The notes below the pieces were generated by a model. It was not told the origin of the DNA. It searched no databases and worked only from the letters and a program-made list of their open reading frames with translations. The translations under genes and the position numbers were made by a program. DNA of 64,000 bases from Bacillota bacterium (lineage in GTDB: Bacteria; Bacillota; Clostridia; Christensenellales; SZUA-584): the NCBI GenBank assembly GCA_023415795.1, contig JAEZJG010000002.1, positions 30,855 to 94,854 on the forward strand, in the 5' to 3' direction. Below, in pieces: positions 44,034 to 54,435 of this stretch (positions within the stretch are counted from its first letter, which is position 1; each line of letters starts with the position of its first letter).

Positions 44034-45271
44034 GGCTTCGCTCCATACATATACTCAAGCTGCGCATCTGTCAGCTTGTCAATCTTGATGCCCATCGCGT
44101 CCAACTTCAGCTGCGCTGCCTGCGCGCTGAACTCAGCCGGTACGCTGTATACCTTGCTTTCCAATTTTCCCCGCATTTGCGCCAAATATTTCAGCGACAG
44201 CGCTTGAATTGCAAAGCTTAGGTCCATAATCTCTGCGGGATGCCCGTCTCCGGCCGCCAAATTGACCAGACGACCCTCCGCGATAAGATACAGCGTCTTC
44301 CCGCCAATCTCATACGCCATGATATTCTCACGCGCCATATAGCTTCTGTCAGCCAGCGCCTCAAGCTGTGCGGTGTCTATCTCGACATTAAAATGCCCCG
44401 CGTTGGTCAGTATCGCGCCGTCCTTCATCATGGCAAAATGGTGCGGCGCAACCACACCGCTGCAGCCCGTCACCGTCACGTAGATGTCGCCCTCTCGCAC
44501 CGCCTCGTCCATCGCCTTCACGCAATATCCGTCCATCACGGCCTCAAGAGCGCGTACGGGGTTCGTCTCGGTCACAATCACGTGAGCACCCAAGCCCTTG
44601 GCGCGCAGCGCAACACCCTTGCCGCACCAGCCGTAGCCGGAAACCACCACTGTTTTCCCCGCGATCAGCAGGTTTGTGGTGCGCATGATGCCGTCCCAAA
44701 CAGACTGACCAGTACCATAGCGGTTATCGAACAGGTGCTTTAAATCTGCGTCGTTCACGGCGATCACCGGATACCGCAGCGTGCCCGCGTTATCTCTCGC
44801 TCTGAGACGCAGCAGACCTGTCGTCGTCTCTTCGCTGGCGCCGATCACATGGGCCAGCTTATCCGTGTCACGCGTGTGCAGCGCCTCGGAAAGATCTGCG
44901 CCGTCGTCCAGCACCAGATGCGGCTTGTGCGTGAGCGTCATCGAAATATGCCGGTTATATTCCTCCTCCGTAGCGGCATGCCAGGCATACACCTCCATGC
45001 CGCCCGCAACCAGCGCCGCCGCGATATCGTCTTTGGTGGACAGCGGGTTGGAGCCTGTCACTGCCATCTGTGCCCCGCCCGCCTGCAGCACGCGGCACAG
45101 GTATGCCGTCTTGGCTTCAAGATGGATGGACACCGAAACACGCAGACCCTCAAAGGGTTTTTCCACTTCATATTGGCGGTGCAGCGCAGACAGCACCGGC
45201 ATGTGCTTTTGCACCCACTTAATCTTCATCTCGCCTGCTGCGGCAAGCTCTATATTTCGGATCTCGCTCAT
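44030..45271 (-). CDS. ahcY: Adenosylhomocysteinase
   Basis: A 413-residue enzyme with NAD loop VVSGYGWCGKGVALRAKGLG (GxGxxG), VTGSNPLSTKDDIAAAL, DDGADL and NAGHFNVEID. It splits SAH, or S-inosyl-homocysteine after MtaD, into homocysteine and the nucleoside. It starts in overlap with galU (ATGA). Confidence 0.95.
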   Translation of the reverse strand: MSEIRNIELAAAGEMKIKWVQKHMPVLSALHRQYEVEKPFEGLRVSVSIHLEAKTAYLCRVLQAGGAQMAVTGSNPLSTKDDIAAALVAGGMEVYAWHAATEEEYNRHISMTLTHKPHLVLDDGADLSEALHTRDTDKLAHVIGASEETTTGLLRLRARDNAGTLRYPVIAVNDADLKHLFDNRYGTGQSVWDGIMRTTNLLIAGKTVVVSGYGWCGKGVALRAKGLGAHVIVTETNPVRALEAVMDGYCVKAMDEAVREGDIYVTVTGCSGVVAPHHFAMMKDGAILTNAGHFNVEIDTAQLEALADRSYMARENIMAYEIGGKTLYLIAEGRLVNLAAGDGHPAEIMDLSFAIQALSLKYLAQMRGKLESKVYSVPAEFSAQAAQLKLDAMGIKIDKLTDAQLEYMYGAKP

Positions 45272-46149
45272 GGCTGATACTCCTTTACAATGCCCTTCAG
45301 ATACTCCGAAAAGCCGTCCTTTAGATCATCGCGACGCAGCGCGAATTCGACAGTGGCTTTCAAAAAGCCCAGCTTATCGCCCACATCATAGCGTTTTCCC
45401 TCAAACTCATACGCAAAAATATCCTGCACGCTGCCCAGCGTGTTCAGCGCGTCCGTCAGCTGAATCTCGCCGTTTTTGCCGGGCTGCTGCTTATCCAATA
45501 TTTCAAAAATCTCCGGTGTTATGATGTAACGCCCCAGTATGGCGAGGTTGGACGGTGCGTCCTCCATCGACGGCTTTTCCACCAGCCCCGCGGTTTTGTG
45601 CAGGCGACCGTCGCACTGCCCGTCCACAGGAGTAATGATGCCGTATTTAGACACTTCGCTGCGTTCAACGCGCTGCACACCCAGCACAGAGCTGCCGCAC
45701 GCCTCATACACCTGCATCAGCTGCCCGATGGCCGGTACGCCGGCATGCACGATGTCGTCGCCCAGCAGCACGGCAAAGGGCTCGTTGCCCACGAAAGCCT
45801 GAGCGCAGCCGATGGCATGCCCCAGCCCCATCGCTTCCTTCTGACGTACGTAAAAGACGTCCACCAGATGCGAGATATCCTCCACCATGTTCAGTAGCGA
45901 CGTATTGCCCTTGCGTTTCAGCTCCGATTCCAGCTCGTAGGATTTGTCAAAGTGGTCTTCGATGTTGCGTTTGCCGCGCCCTGTTATTATGAGTATGCTC
46001 TCAATACCGGCGCTTATGGCTTCTTCAACGATATATTGAATGGTCGGTTTGTCAACGATGGGAAGCATTTCTTTGGGTTGCGCCTTGGTGGCCGGCAAAA
46101 ACCGGGTGCCAAGACCGGCGGCGGGTATAACAGCTTTCCTTATCTTCAC
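45268..46149 (-). CDS. galU: UTP-glucose-1-phosphate uridylyltransferase
   Basis: A 293-residue nucleotidyltransferase: IPAAGLGTRFLPATKAQPKEMLPI, VLLGDDIVHAGVPAIGQL, GLVEKP and FEGKRYDVGDKLGFLKA. It makes UDP-glucose for wall and capsular polymers. The start is GTG, six bases after GGAGG. It heads the galU-ahcY-mtaD-lipoprotein-gatCAB series. Confidence 0.96.
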   Translation of the reverse strand: MKIRKAVIPAAGLGTRFLPATKAQPKEMLPIVDKPTIQYIVEEAISAGIESILIITGRGKRNIEDHFDKSYELESELKRKGNTSLLNMVEDISHLVDVFYVRQKEAMGLGHAIGCAQAFVGNEPFAVLLGDDIVHAGVPAIGQLMQVYEACGSSVLGVQRVERSEVSKYGIITPVDGQCDGRLHKTAGLVEKPSMEDAPSNLAILGRYIITPEIFEILDKQQPGKNGEIQLTDALNTLGSVQDIFAYEFEGKRYDVGDKLGFLKATVEFALRRDDLKDGFSEYLKGIVKEYQP

Positions 46150-46179
46150 GTTGTTCCTCCGATCGTTTTCTGACTCTCA

Positions 46180-46185
46180 ATTATA
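46180..46185 (-). promoter_or_regulatory. Probable -10 box of the galU operon
   Basis: TATAAT preceded by TG on the minus strand, 30 bases before the GTG start. No convincing -35. The rest of 46186-46286, after hinT, holds only an AT-rich imperfect palindrome and no clear hinT terminator. Confidence 0.45.
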
Positions 46186-46286
46186 CACGATAGTGATTGT
46201 TTAATGTTTACATTTTTATAACATTAACGCCGCCGCGCCGCATCCCAATGCATTCACAGAGGCTATAGACTGACTGATGTTTAGTT

Positions 46287-46628
46287 TCAGCCGGGAGGCC
46301 AGCCCAGCGCGCGCCCGCCCAGCAGGTGAAAATGCAGATGGTCTACCGATTGCCCGCCATCCTGCCCCGTGTTGGCAACAAGCCTGAAGCCTTTTCCCAG
46401 CCCCTGAGCAGCAGCGATGTCCCGCGCCACGCGGATGATGTGCGCCACCATGTCCAGATCGTTATCCTCCAGCACCGCGACAGAAGCCACGTGCTTCTTG
46501 GGTATAATCAGTATGTGTACGGGCGCTTGCTTATCGATGTCGTTGAACGCCAGCACCATGTCATCCTCGTATACCTTGGACGACGGAATCTGTCCGGCAG
46601 CAATTTTGCAAAACAGGCAGCTCTCCAT
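46287..46628 (-). CDS. hinT: HIT-family nucleotide-binding hydrolase
   Basis: A 113-residue HIT protein. The triad motif is DHLHFHLLGGR and the N-terminus has CLFCKIAAGQIPSSKVYEDD. HinT hydrolyses purine nucleoside phosphoramidates and acyl-AMPs. It follows mtaB by 13 bases at the end of the hrcA-dnaK cluster. Confidence 0.95.
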   Translation of the reverse strand: MESCLFCKIAAGQIPSSKVYEDDMVLAFNDIDKQAPVHILIIPKKHVASVAVLEDNDLDMVAHIIRVARDIAAAQGLGKGFRLVANTGQDGGQSVDHLHFHLLGGRALGWPPG

Positions 46629-46641
46629 TAACTTTCCTCCC

Positions 46642-47904
46642 TTATTCTCCGAAAGCGGTCTGTCCGCTGACGCTTTTCAGCGTGACCGTTTTCATTTCGT
46701 TCTTTTCCGCGTTCGCGGCAACCCGTATGTACCGCTCTGAATACCCCTCCAAAAGACCGTCATACTCCAAAGACGCTTCCTCGAACAGCACCTGCGAGGC
46801 TCGTCCCAGCTGGCTTTGGATGTACGCCATTTCCAGCGTCTCCCCCAGTGCAATCAGCTCTGCGGCGCGTCTTTTAGCCGTCGCTTTGGGTACCTTGGGC
46901 ATTATCCCGCAGGCCTTTGTGCCCTCTCTGGCCGAATACGGAAACACATGCAGCCGTGAAAAGCCGATAAGCTCCACAAACCGCAGCGTCTCTGCATGCT
47001 CTTCCTCTGTCTCTGCCGGAAACCCGGCGATCACATCCGTCGTGATGGCCGGAGCATCAAAGCTTTCACGCAGCTGCGCCACAAAGCCCGCGTATTCCTC
47101 CGGTGTGTACGGACGATTCATGCGCTTCAGCACAGCTGTCGAGCCGCTTTGCAGCGAGAGATGGAAGTGCGGGCATAGGTTTTTTGCGGACGCAGCCTTA
47201 CGGATAAACGCTTCATCCAGCATACCCGGCTCTATGGAACCCAGCCGTATGCGCGGCCCCACTTCGTTCAGGGCCACTATCACATCGCCCAGCCCCATAC
47301 CATTATCATTATAGGACGCGATGTGGATGCCGGTCAAGACCAGTTCCTTCACACCCGCCGCTGCCAGTGACTTGGCTTCCGCCATTATGTCTGCAAAAGC
47401 GCGCGAACGAGAGCGTCCCCGCACGTAAGGGATAATGCAATAGCTGCAAAAGCAGTTGCAGCCCTCCTGTATCTTGACGATGCCACGCGTCTTCTCACCC
47501 GGCAAGCTGATGTGCATCGGCTCGTAGCCGCAGCCGGTGAGCGCATGCGTTGCGTCTATACCGCGCCCGCCCTCCAACAGCTGTTCCGCGATGTCCACGA
47601 TGCGCGCGCGGTCGTCTGTGCCCACCACCGCGTCCACGCCGTCCATTTCCAGCACCTCCGCCGCCGACTTTTGCGCCATACATCCGGCGACAATCACCTT
47701 GCCGTTTCTGGCCGCACGCCGTATTGCCGCGCGGGATTTCTTGTCCGCCACGGCGGTAACGGTGCAGGTGTTGATCACCACGATATCCGCATCGCCGCCA
47801 AACTCTATCGTCTCAAAGCCGCGCTGCTCAAACAGTGACTGCATATAGGAGGTGTCGTAGGAGTTGACCTTGCACCCCAGCGTATAGAAAGCAACCCTTC
47901 TCAA
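46642..47904 (-). CDS. mtaB: tRNA t6A37 methylthiotransferase
   Basis: A 420-residue MiaB-type enzyme: N-terminal UPF0004 domain (TLGCKVNSYDTSYMQ, NTCTVTAVADKKSR, VAGCMAQ), radical SAM CNCFCSYCIIPYVRG, and a C-terminal TRAM domain. It converts t6A37 to ms2t6A37 in ANN-reading tRNAs. It corresponds to B. subtilis yqeV and is coupled to rsmE. Confidence 0.95.
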   Translation of the reverse strand: MRRVAFYTLGCKVNSYDTSYMQSLFEQRGFETIEFGGDADIVVINTCTVTAVADKKSRAAIRRAARNGKVIVAGCMAQKSAAEVLEMDGVDAVVGTDDRARIVDIAEQLLEGGRGIDATHALTGCGYEPMHISLPGEKTRGIVKIQEGCNCFCSYCIIPYVRGRSRSRAFADIMAEAKSLAAAGVKELVLTGIHIASYNDNGMGLGDVIVALNEVGPRIRLGSIEPGMLDEAFIRKAASAKNLCPHFHLSLQSGSTAVLKRMNRPYTPEEYAGFVAQLRESFDAPAITTDVIAGFPAETEEEHAETLRFVELIGFSRLHVFPYSAREGTKACGIMPKVPKATAKRRAAELIALGETLEMAYIQSQLGRASQVLFEEASLEYDGLLEGYSERYIRVAANAEKNEMKTVTLKSVSGQTAFGE

Positions 47905-48617
47905 TACCTCATCTGTCCTTTGTCGTAGAATACAGCCGCCAGCACCGCAATGCCCGCTGTTTCGGTGCGCAATATGCGCGGCCCCAGCGTCACGGAAACG
48001 CCGCCTATCTGCCGCAGCTTGTCCACCTCGGCAGCCTCGAAGCCGCCCTCAGAGCCTATCACCACGCCGATGTCTGTTTCGTCGCCCTGCAATGCTTCTT
48101 TGAGCGAGGTAAGCTGCTCCTCCTCCCAGCAAACGATCAGCTTGCCATGGGCGGACATGCGCTTTACCGCGTCACCAAAGCGCAGTATATCCGAAACCTG
48201 CGGTATGACGCTGCGCCCACACTGCTTGACGGCGGACAAAGCCACCCGTCTCAGCCGGGACGCGTCCTCCGGCTTCTTTACACAGCGCGCGGAAATGAAC
48301 GGTACGATCGCCCGTGCGCCCAGCTCCACCGCCTTTTGGACGATCTCCTCCATCTTGGCTGATTTAGGATACGCCTGATACAGCGTGACGTTCACCTGAG
48401 GCTCCTTGGCATTCTGATACTGTGATAGTATCAGTGCTTCCACCGTCGCGCCGACCGCTGTTATGCGGCAATCAAAGTCCGTTCCGGAGCCGTCGAAGGC
48501 TGTGAACGTATCACCCGGCTGCATGCGCAGCGCGTTTTTCATGTGCTTGGCCTCATCGCCCGAAATAGTCAGCCTGTCCGACTCAATGTCGCTGCTGTCC
48601 GCATAAAAACGTGCCAT
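47901..48617 (-). CDS. rsmE: 16S rRNA m3U1498 methyltransferase
   Basis: A 238-residue SPOUT enzyme with N-terminal PUA-like part (RFYADSSDIESDRLTISGDEAKHM) and the trefoil-knot SAM site VIGSEGGFEAAEVDKL followed by LGPRILRTETAGIAVLAAV. It methylates U1498 at the ribosomal decoding centre. It is three bases from prmA. Confidence 0.96.
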   Translation of the reverse strand: MARFYADSSDIESDRLTISGDEAKHMKNALRMQPGDTFTAFDGSGTDFDCRITAVGATVEALILSQYQNAKEPQVNVTLYQAYPKSAKMEEIVQKAVELGARAIVPFISARCVKKPEDASRLRRVALSAVKQCGRSVIPQVSDILRFGDAVKRMSAHGKLIVCWEEEQLTSLKEALQGDETDIGVVIGSEGGFEAAEVDKLRQIGGVSVTLGPRILRTETAGIAVLAAVFYDKGQMRY

Positions 48618-48620
48618 ATG

Positions 48621-49520
48621 TCAGCGCTTCCTCGCGGCGACGGCACGCCAGTCCTTCATCGACAACGTTTCGAGGATGTCGAAGCCGCCTGCCTGCAGCG
48701 AAGCGAGCACCTCATCCAGCCGCTCTTCGATGATGCCGCCCAGTATGTAGATACCATTATCGATCAAATAACCGCCGATATCCTTGTTGAGTCGCATCAG
48801 AATATCCGCTACAATGTTTGCCAGCACGATGTCGTAGGGCGCACCGTCCGCGTTTTTGAGCAAATCGGACTGCCGTACCTGTATGGCCACTCCATTGGCT
48901 TGCGCGTTTTCCCTCGCCACCGTCACGCAGACGGGGTCGTAATCCATTGCCAGCACACGCTTTGCACCCAGCTTCATCGCCGCAATACCGAGAATGCCGG
49001 AGCCTGTCCCCACGTCCATCACATCAACTCCGGGCGACATGTACCGCTGCAGCAACTCCAAGCACATGCGCGTGGATTCGTGATCGCCCGTTCCGAACGC
49101 CATGCCGGGGTCTATCTCCAGCACGATGTCCTCATCCGTTGCATTATATTCCTCCCATGAGGGCTTGACCACAAAACGCCCCGCCGCACGGAAGGCTGTG
49201 AAGTTCTTGCGGAAGTTCTCATTCCAGTCGGTATCGGCAACCGTTTCCACCGAAACCTCTGGCACACCCGCTTCCTCAAACACCTCATTTAGCCGAAGCT
49301 TGACTGCCTCCAGCAGTGCATCGAAGCCCTCCTCGCCGTAATAAGCCGAAACAGCGACCCATTCCGTCGCTGCTTCCGGGAGAGCATATTCGTCGTTTGT
49401 TGCCTCGGGAACGCTGCCGCCAGACAGCTCCACGCCGGACGCGCCCGCATCCAGCAGCACCGAGGCCGCTAAATCCGAGCACTCCTCGCTCGTCGTAATG
49501 CTAATCTTCTTCCAGTTCAT
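48621..49520 (-). CDS. prmA: Ribosomal protein L11 methyltransferase
   Basis: A 299-residue methyltransferase with SAM motif [21 protein letters not shown], the substrate motif [21 protein letters not shown] and [15 protein letters not shown]. It trimethylates L11. It is coupled to dnaJ by ATGA. Confidence 0.96.
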   Translation of the reverse strand: MNWKKISITTSEECSDLAASVLLDAGASGVELSGGSVPEATNDEYALPEAATEWVAVSAYYGEEGFDALLEAVKLRLNEVFEEAGVPEVSVETVADTDWNENFRKNFTAFRAAGRFVVKPSWEEYNATDEDIVLEIDPGMAFGTGDHESTRMCLELLQRYMSPGVDVMDVGTGSGILGIAAMKLGAKRVLAMDYDPVCVTVARENAQANGVAIQVRQSDLLKNADGAPYDIVLANIVADILMRLNKDIGGYLIDNGIYILGGIIEERLDEVLASLQAGGFDILETLSMKDWRAVAARKR

Positions 49521-50635
49521 AAGCCTTTCACCCTGTCAAAAAAGCTCTTGTCCTTCTGCTTCGCCGCTTTTTCGAAATCCCTCAGCAGTGTTTTCTGCTT
49601 CTCGGTCAATTTGGTGGGCACCTCCACCTTCACACGCACGAACAGGCTTCCCTTCCTGCTGGAGCGCAAGTGCTGTATACCCTTATCCTTGAGCCGGAAC
49701 ACAGTACCCGTTTGTGTGCCCTCGCCCATTTTCAGCTTTGCCTTGCCGTCCAGTGTGGGAACGGTCAGCTCCGCACCCAGCGCGGCATCCACGAACGATA
49801 CCGGCATATCAAGCACAAGATCGAAGCCGTCACGCTTGAAAAACTCGTGCGGCGCAACGCCCACGAAAATCTGAAGATCACCTGGCTCGCCGCCGCGCTG
49901 ACCAGCCGCGCCCTCGCCGCGCAGCGTGATTACCTGTCCGTTGTCGATACCCGCCGGAATGTTGATCTTGAGCGTCTTGGGCTTGTTCTTGATGCCGCGC
50001 CCGCTGCAATCCGTACAGGGTTCCTTGATGATGCTGCCGCGTCCGCCGCAGGTGGGGCAATCGGCAACGTTTACGAAGTTGCCAAAGGCTGTGCGCTGCT
50101 GCTGGCGAATCTGCCCTGTGCCGCCGCATGCTGTGCAGCTCTGCGGCTGCGTGCCCTTTTTTGCACCGCTGCCGCCGCAAGACTCGCAAGTCTCATCCTT
50201 GTTGATGTTGACCTCGCGCGTCACACCAAAGGCTGCCTCTTCGAACGTAATACGCAGCTCCATGCGAAGATCGGCTCCGTGCACTGGTCCGTTGCGGCGC
50301 GACGAACGCCCGCCCCCGCCGAAGAACGAATCGAATATGTCACCAAAGCCAAAGCCGCCCATCACATCGTCGAAGCCGCCAAAGCCGCCCGCGCCGCGGC
50401 TGCCGTCAAACGCTGCATGACCAAAGTTGTCGTACTGCTGTCGCTTTTGCTGATCGCTCAGCACCTCATACGCTTCGCTGGCTTCCTTGAACTTCTCTGC
50501 CGCCGCATCCTTGTTCTCCGAATTCACATCGGGATGATGCTGTTTTGCCAGCTTCCTGTATGCCTTCTTAATGTCGTCGCTGCTGGCGTCCTTACTAACG
50601 CCTAAGACCTCATAATAATCTCTCTTTGCTGCCAA
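49517..50635 (-). CDS. dnaJ: Chaperone DnaJ
   Basis: A 372-residue type I Hsp40: J domain with [10 protein letters not shown], a Gly/Phe-rich linker ([20 protein letters not shown]), four zinc repeats ([32 protein letters not shown]) and the C-terminal substrate domains. It stimulates DnaK ATPase and delivers clients. It has a separate leader after dnaK. Confidence 0.97.
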   Translation of the reverse strand: MAAKRDYYEVLGVSKDASSDDIKKAYRKLAKQHHPDVNSENKDAAAEKFKEASEAYEVLSDQQKRQQYDNFGHAAFDGSRGAGGFGGFDDVMGGFGFGDIFDSFFGGGGRSSRRNGPVHGADLRMELRITFEEAAFGVTREVNINKDETCESCGGSGAKKGTQPQSCTACGGTGQIRQQQRTAFGNFVNVADCPTCGGRGSIIKEPCTDCSGRGIKNKPKTLKINIPAGIDNGQVITLRGEGAAGQRGGEPGDLQIFVGVAPHEFFKRDGFDLVLDMPVSFVDAALGAELTVPTLDGKAKLKMGEGTQTGTVFRLKDKGIQHLRSSRKGSLFVRVKVEVPTKLTEKQKTLLRDFEKAAKQKDKSFFDRVKGL

Positions 50636-50672
50636 GCTTTCACACCGCCTAAATAAAGATGATATGCATCCG

Positions 50673-50703
50673 AAAAGCCAAAGCGGCTGCCCGCTCTGGC
50701 TTT
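50673..50703 (-). terminator. Imperfect hairpin between dnaK and dnaJ
   Basis: AAAGCC-x2-AGCGG and CCGCT-x2-GGCTTT-type arms around a short loop, with a weak T tract (CTTTTC) on the minus strand. It may attenuate transcription into dnaJ or stabilise dnaK mRNA. Confidence 0.5.
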
Positions 50704-50735
50704 CGTGCGTTCATATAGACATTCTATTATATGTT

Positions 50736-52604
50736 TTAGCTGTTCTTTTTGTCGTCGTCAACCACTTCGTAATCGGCATCCACCACGTTATCGTCGTGGG
50801 GCGCGCTCTGCTGACCGCCTGCACCGGGGTCGAAGCCCGCACCAGCACCGCCTGCGGGATTGCCCTGAGCGTTAGCCTGCTGATATACCTTACCGAATAC
50901 GTCGTAAGACACCTGCGTGAGCCGGTCTGCCGCTTCTTTGATCGCGTCGGAGTCGTTGCCGGACAACGCACTCTTCACATTGGAGATTTCGGCATCGATG
51001 CGTCCCTTATCGGCGCTGTCCACCTTGTCGCCCAGATCTTTGAGCGTCTTCTCCGTCTGGAACACCAGCGCGTCGGCGTTGTTGCGCACCTCAACGCGTT
51101 CCTTCTCCTTCTTGTCCTCAGCGGCAAACATCTCAGCATCCTTGACAGCCTTGTCGATGTCGTCCTTAGACATGTTGGTGGACGCGGTGATCGTCACCTT
51201 CTGCTCGTTGCCGGTGCCCAGATCCTTCGCGGACACGTGCACGATGCCGTTGGCGTCGATATCGAACGTCACCTCGATCTGCGGCATGCCGCGGGGTGCC
51301 GGAGGAATGCCCGTGAGGTTGAAGCGTCCCAGCGTCTTGTTGTGCGCCGCCATCTCGCGCTCACCCTGCAGCACGTGGATTTCCACGCTGGTCTGCCCAT
51401 CCGCCGCGGTGGAGAACACCTGGCTCTTTTTGGTGGGGATCGTGGTGTTGCGGTCGATGAGCCGTGTAGAAACGCCGCCCAGTGTCTCAATGCCCAGAGA
51501 CAACGGGGTTACGTCCAGCAGCACGATGTCGTTCACCTCGCCGCCGATAACGCCGCCCTGTATGGACGCGCCGACAGCCACGCACTCGTCCGGATTGATG
51601 CCCTTGAACGGATCTTTTCCGGTGATTTCCTTCACTTTATCCTGTACAGCGGGTATACGCGTAGAGCCGCCGACCAAAATAACCTTTGACAGCTCGGATG
51701 CCTGAATGCCCGCATCCTGAAGCGCCTTGCGTGTAGGTACAGCCGTCTGTTCCACCAGATCAGCGGTCAGTTCGTTGAACTTGGCGCGGGAGAGCGTCAT
51801 GTCAAGGTGCTTGGGACCAGACGCATCCGCCGTGATGAACGGCAGGTTGATGCTGGCTTGAAGCACGCCGGACAGCTCGACCTTAGCCTTTTCAGCCGCT
51901 TCCTTAATACGCTGCACCGCAAACTTATCCTTAGACAGATCGATGCCGTTGCTCTTCTTGAACTCAGCAATGATGTAATCCATCACCTTCTGGTCGAAGT
52001 CGTCTCCGCCGAGGCGGTTATTGCCGTTGGTGGCCAGCACCTCGAAAACGCCGTCGCCGATCTCAAGTATCGATACGTCAAACGTGCCGCCGCCAAGGTC
52101 AAACACCAGAATCTTCTGTTCCTGCTCCTTGTCAACGCCGTATGCCAGCGCCGCTGCCGTGGGCTCGTTGATAATACGCTGGACATTGAGACCCGCGATC
52201 CGGCCTGCATCCTTAGTGGCCTGCCGCTGGCTGTCCGTGAAGTACGCCGGCACCGTGATAACCGCATCAGTTACCGTCTCGCCGAGGTAGGCTTCCGCAT
52301 CACCTTTGAGCTTCTGAAGTATCATTGCCGAGATTTCCTGCGGCGAATAGTTCTTTCCGTCTATGTGCACCTTTCTGTCGGTGCCCATGTCTCTCTTAAT
52401 CGAGCTGATCGTTCTGTCAGGATTGGTGATAGCCTGGTTCTTTGCAACCTTACCCACCATTCTCTCTCCGGTATTGGAAAACGCGACCACAGACGGCGTG
52501 GTGCGTGCGCCCTCCGCGTTGACGATAACAGTTGGTTCGCCGCCTTCCATCACGGCCACGCATGAATTTGTCGTTCCTAAATCAATTCCTATTATTTTAC
52601 CCAT
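50736..52604 (-). CDS. dnaK: Chaperone DnaK (Hsp70)
   Basis: A 622-residue Hsp70: [22 protein letters not shown] phosphate loop, the signature [16 protein letters not shown] variant [23 protein letters not shown] [14 protein letters not shown], a linker, substrate-binding domain and acidic [11 protein letters not shown] tail. It folds client proteins with GrpE and DnaJ. Controlled with hrcA by CIRCE if read through grpE. Confidence 0.98.
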   Translation of the reverse strand: MGKIIGIDLGTTNSCVAVMEGGEPTVIVNAEGARTTPSVVAFSNTGERMVGKVAKNQAITNPDRTISSIKRDMGTDRKVHIDGKNYSPQEISAMILQKLKGDAEAYLGETVTDAVITVPAYFTDSQRQATKDAGRIAGLNVQRIINEPTAAALAYGVDKEQEQKILVFDLGGGTFDVSILEIGDGVFEVLATNGNNRLGGDDFDQKVMDYIIAEFKKSNGIDLSKDKFAVQRIKEAAEKAKVELSGVLQASINLPFITADASGPKHLDMTLSRAKFNELTADLVEQTAVPTRKALQDAGIQASELSKVILVGGSTRIPAVQDKVKEITGKDPFKGINPDECVAVGASIQGGVIGGEVNDIVLLDVTPLSLGIETLGGVSTRLIDRNTTIPTKKSQVFSTAADGQTSVEIHVLQGEREMAAHNKTLGRFNLTGIPPAPRGMPQIEVTFDIDANGIVHVSAKDLGTGNEQKVTITASTNMSKDDIDKAVKDAEMFAAEDKKEKERVEVRNNADALVFQTEKTLKDLGDKVDSADKGRIDAEISNVKSALSGNDSDAIKEAADRLTQVSYDVFGKVYQQANAQGNPAGGAGAGFDPGAGGQQSAPHDDNVVDADYEVVDDDKKNS

Positions 52605-52633
52605 AGTCAGATTTCCTCCTTATATAAAATGTA

Positions 52634-53203
52634 TTACTTATTGACGATTACCATGCTGTGCCGGAGCACCCGGTCATCAGCCATATATCCTTTTTGCACA
52701 ACCGCACCCACATTACCCGGCAACTGCCCTTCGGCAGCATCCACCATCTGCACCGCCTGATGGACTGTGGGGTCGAACGGCTCACCCAGTGCGGGAATCT
52801 CTGCGATGCCCAGCTTGCCCAACGAGTCGGACAGCAGCCTGTGTACCATCGCCACACCTTGAGCCATCGGGTTTTCCTTGTCCGCTTCAATGTGCTCCAA
52901 CGCCCGTTCCAGATTGTCCAGCACCGGCAGAATCTGCTCGATGGCGGCACACTGTCCATCCTTGAGAGCCTCACTGCGGGAGCTGGCCGTGCGCTTCTTA
53001 AAGTTGTTAAACTCCGCCAGCGTTCTCAGATACTTGTCTTTATAATCATCCCGTTCGGCCAGCGCCGCTTTGAGTTCAGTCTCTAGCTTCTTTTTGCTGC
53101 CCAGTTTGATCTCATCAGCCGCAGGCTGCTCCTTCTTGGCTGCCGTTTCGGCTGCCTCCTCCGTCTGCATGTCGATGGGATCGTTCTTTTCCATGTCGTT
53201 CAT
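52634..53203 (-). CDS. grpE: Nucleotide exchange factor GrpE
   Basis: A 189-residue GrpE: acidic N-terminus, long dimer helix (ELKAALAERDDYKDKYLRTLAEFNNFKKR), and the C-terminal beta wing GVAMVHRLLSDSLGKLGI and FDPTVHQAVQMV. I take the ATG at 53203 after AAGGG; a GTG at 53215 and a later ATG are alternatives. It promotes ADP release from DnaK. Confidence 0.95.
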   Translation of the reverse strand: MNDMEKNDPIDMQTEEAAETAAKKEQPAADEIKLGSKKKLETELKAALAERDDYKDKYLRTLAEFNNFKKRTASSRSEALKDGQCAAIEQILPVLDNLERALEHIEADKENPMAQGVAMVHRLLSDSLGKLGIAEIPALGEPFDPTVHQAVQMVDAAEGQLPGNVGAVVQKGYMADDRVLRHSMVIVNK

Positions 53204-53224
53204 CCGTTGTACCACCCTTCTTGA

Positions 53225-54262
53225 TTATTCATCCTCAATAAAGCCTGATAATATACTGTTAAGACTCTGGCTCACCAAGCCCAGAATCGAAATTACCTTG
53301 GCATAGTCCATCCGTGTCGGCCCTATAACACCGAAGGAGCCCAAAGATTTGCCGCCGATCTTATAGGTAGCGGTCACTACAGACAGATCGCGCAGTTCTT
53401 TAACCTCGTTCTCCTGACCGATCGTGACGGAGAATTCGAGCAGTGACGCTTTCTTCATCATATCGTAGAGCATCTCCTTGGTTTGCAGCACGGAGATAAA
53501 GTTCTTCGCCTTTTCGATGCTCATATAGTCTGGATACTCAATGATGTTCTGCGTCCCGCCCAGCAAAATACCGTTACCGCCCTGTGGTTCCACGCTGGTT
53601 TCGATGGCGGACATGATGTCCGTCACAAACTCGCTGTTCAGACTGATATCGTCGCGCAGACAGCATTTCAAATCTGCCTCGGCTTCCTCCAGCGTCTTGG
53701 ACGCCAGCTTATCGGTAAGCAGATTGGATATCATCTCCATGTAGTCCGGCGTGATGCCCTCTGGCACTACTACCACCGTATCCGTCACCAGCCCTGCGTC
53801 TGTCACCACCAGCAATATGGCTTTGCGCTCGGTGATCTTGACAATCTGGATGCGCTTGATAGCCGACTTCTTGAGCTGCGGCTTTAGGACCATGGAGATA
53901 TGGTGCGTGGTGTCCGACAGCACCTGCGCCGCCTTCTCCATCACCTGCTCCACTTCCGACATGCGATCCTCGAAATACCGCTTGATTTTGCCCGCCTCCG
54001 ATGAGTTGAGCTTCACCACCTTCATCAAACGGTCTACATAAAACCGGTAAGCCTTGTGGGACGGAACCCGCCCGGCAGAGGTGTGAGGCTGCTCCAAAAA
54101 ACCAAGCTCTTCAAGATCCGCCATCTCGTTGCGTATTGTCGCAGAGGAAAGTTCAATACCATGCTTCTTTGATATCGTCCGAGAGCCGATAGGAAGCCCT
54201 GTCATGATATAGTCGTCTATCACAGCCTTCAATATCGACAGCTTCCGCTCGCTTAAGTCCAT
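53225..54262 (-). CDS. hrcA: Heat-inducible transcription repressor HrcA
   Basis: A 345-residue repressor with N-terminal winged helix (SERKLSILKAVIDDYIMTGLPIGSRTISKKHG start is typical; SSATIRNEMADLEELGFL is the recognition part), a GAF-like middle and YSGFIEDE-type end. It binds CIRCE and represses the chaperone operon until heat. GAGGAGGTGAGG precedes the start, and a perfect CIRCE lies directly upstream. Confidence 0.97.
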   Translation of the reverse strand: MDLSERKLSILKAVIDDYIMTGLPIGSRTISKKHGIELSSATIRNEMADLEELGFLEQPHTSAGRVPSHKAYRFYVDRLMKVVKLNSSEAGKIKRYFEDRMSEVEQVMEKAAQVLSDTTHHISMVLKPQLKKSAIKRIQIVKITERKAILLVVTDAGLVTDTVVVVPEGITPDYMEMISNLLTDKLASKTLEEAEADLKCCLRDDISLNSEFVTDIMSAIETSVEPQGGNGILLGGTQNIIEYPDYMSIEKAKNFISVLQTKEMLYDMMKKASLLEFSVTIGQENEVKELRDLSVVTATYKIGGKSLGSFGVIGPTRMDYAKVISILGLVSQSLNSILSGFIEDE

Positions 54263-54283
54263 TTTGCCTCACCTCCTCTTCTG

Positions 54284-54310
54284 TTAGCACTCAATCCAGA
54301 CGAGTGCTAA
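54284..54310 (-). promoter_or_regulatory. CIRCE operator (HrcA binding site)
   Basis: TTAGCACTC, nine bases, GAGTGCTAA: a perfect match to the CIRCE consensus, between the promoter and the hrcA ribosome binding site. HrcA therefore controls its own operon. Confidence 0.97.
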
Positions 54311-54322
54311 TATCATGGTATA

Positions 54323-54351
54323 AAAATAGCACTAATTGTCTATGAAGTCAA
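54323..54351 (-). promoter_or_regulatory. Sigma-A promoter of hrcA-grpE-dnaK
   Basis: TTGACT (54346-54351), 17-base spacer, TATTTT (54323-54328) on the minus strand, with CIRCE just downstream covering the probable start site. Confidence 0.7.
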
Positions 54352-54435
54352 GACTCATGCGCCTAATTCATATATTTTTCATAAATGCTATGAATCGCCC
54401 TATATAAAGGCATTTTTCGAGATGCGGCTTCTATT

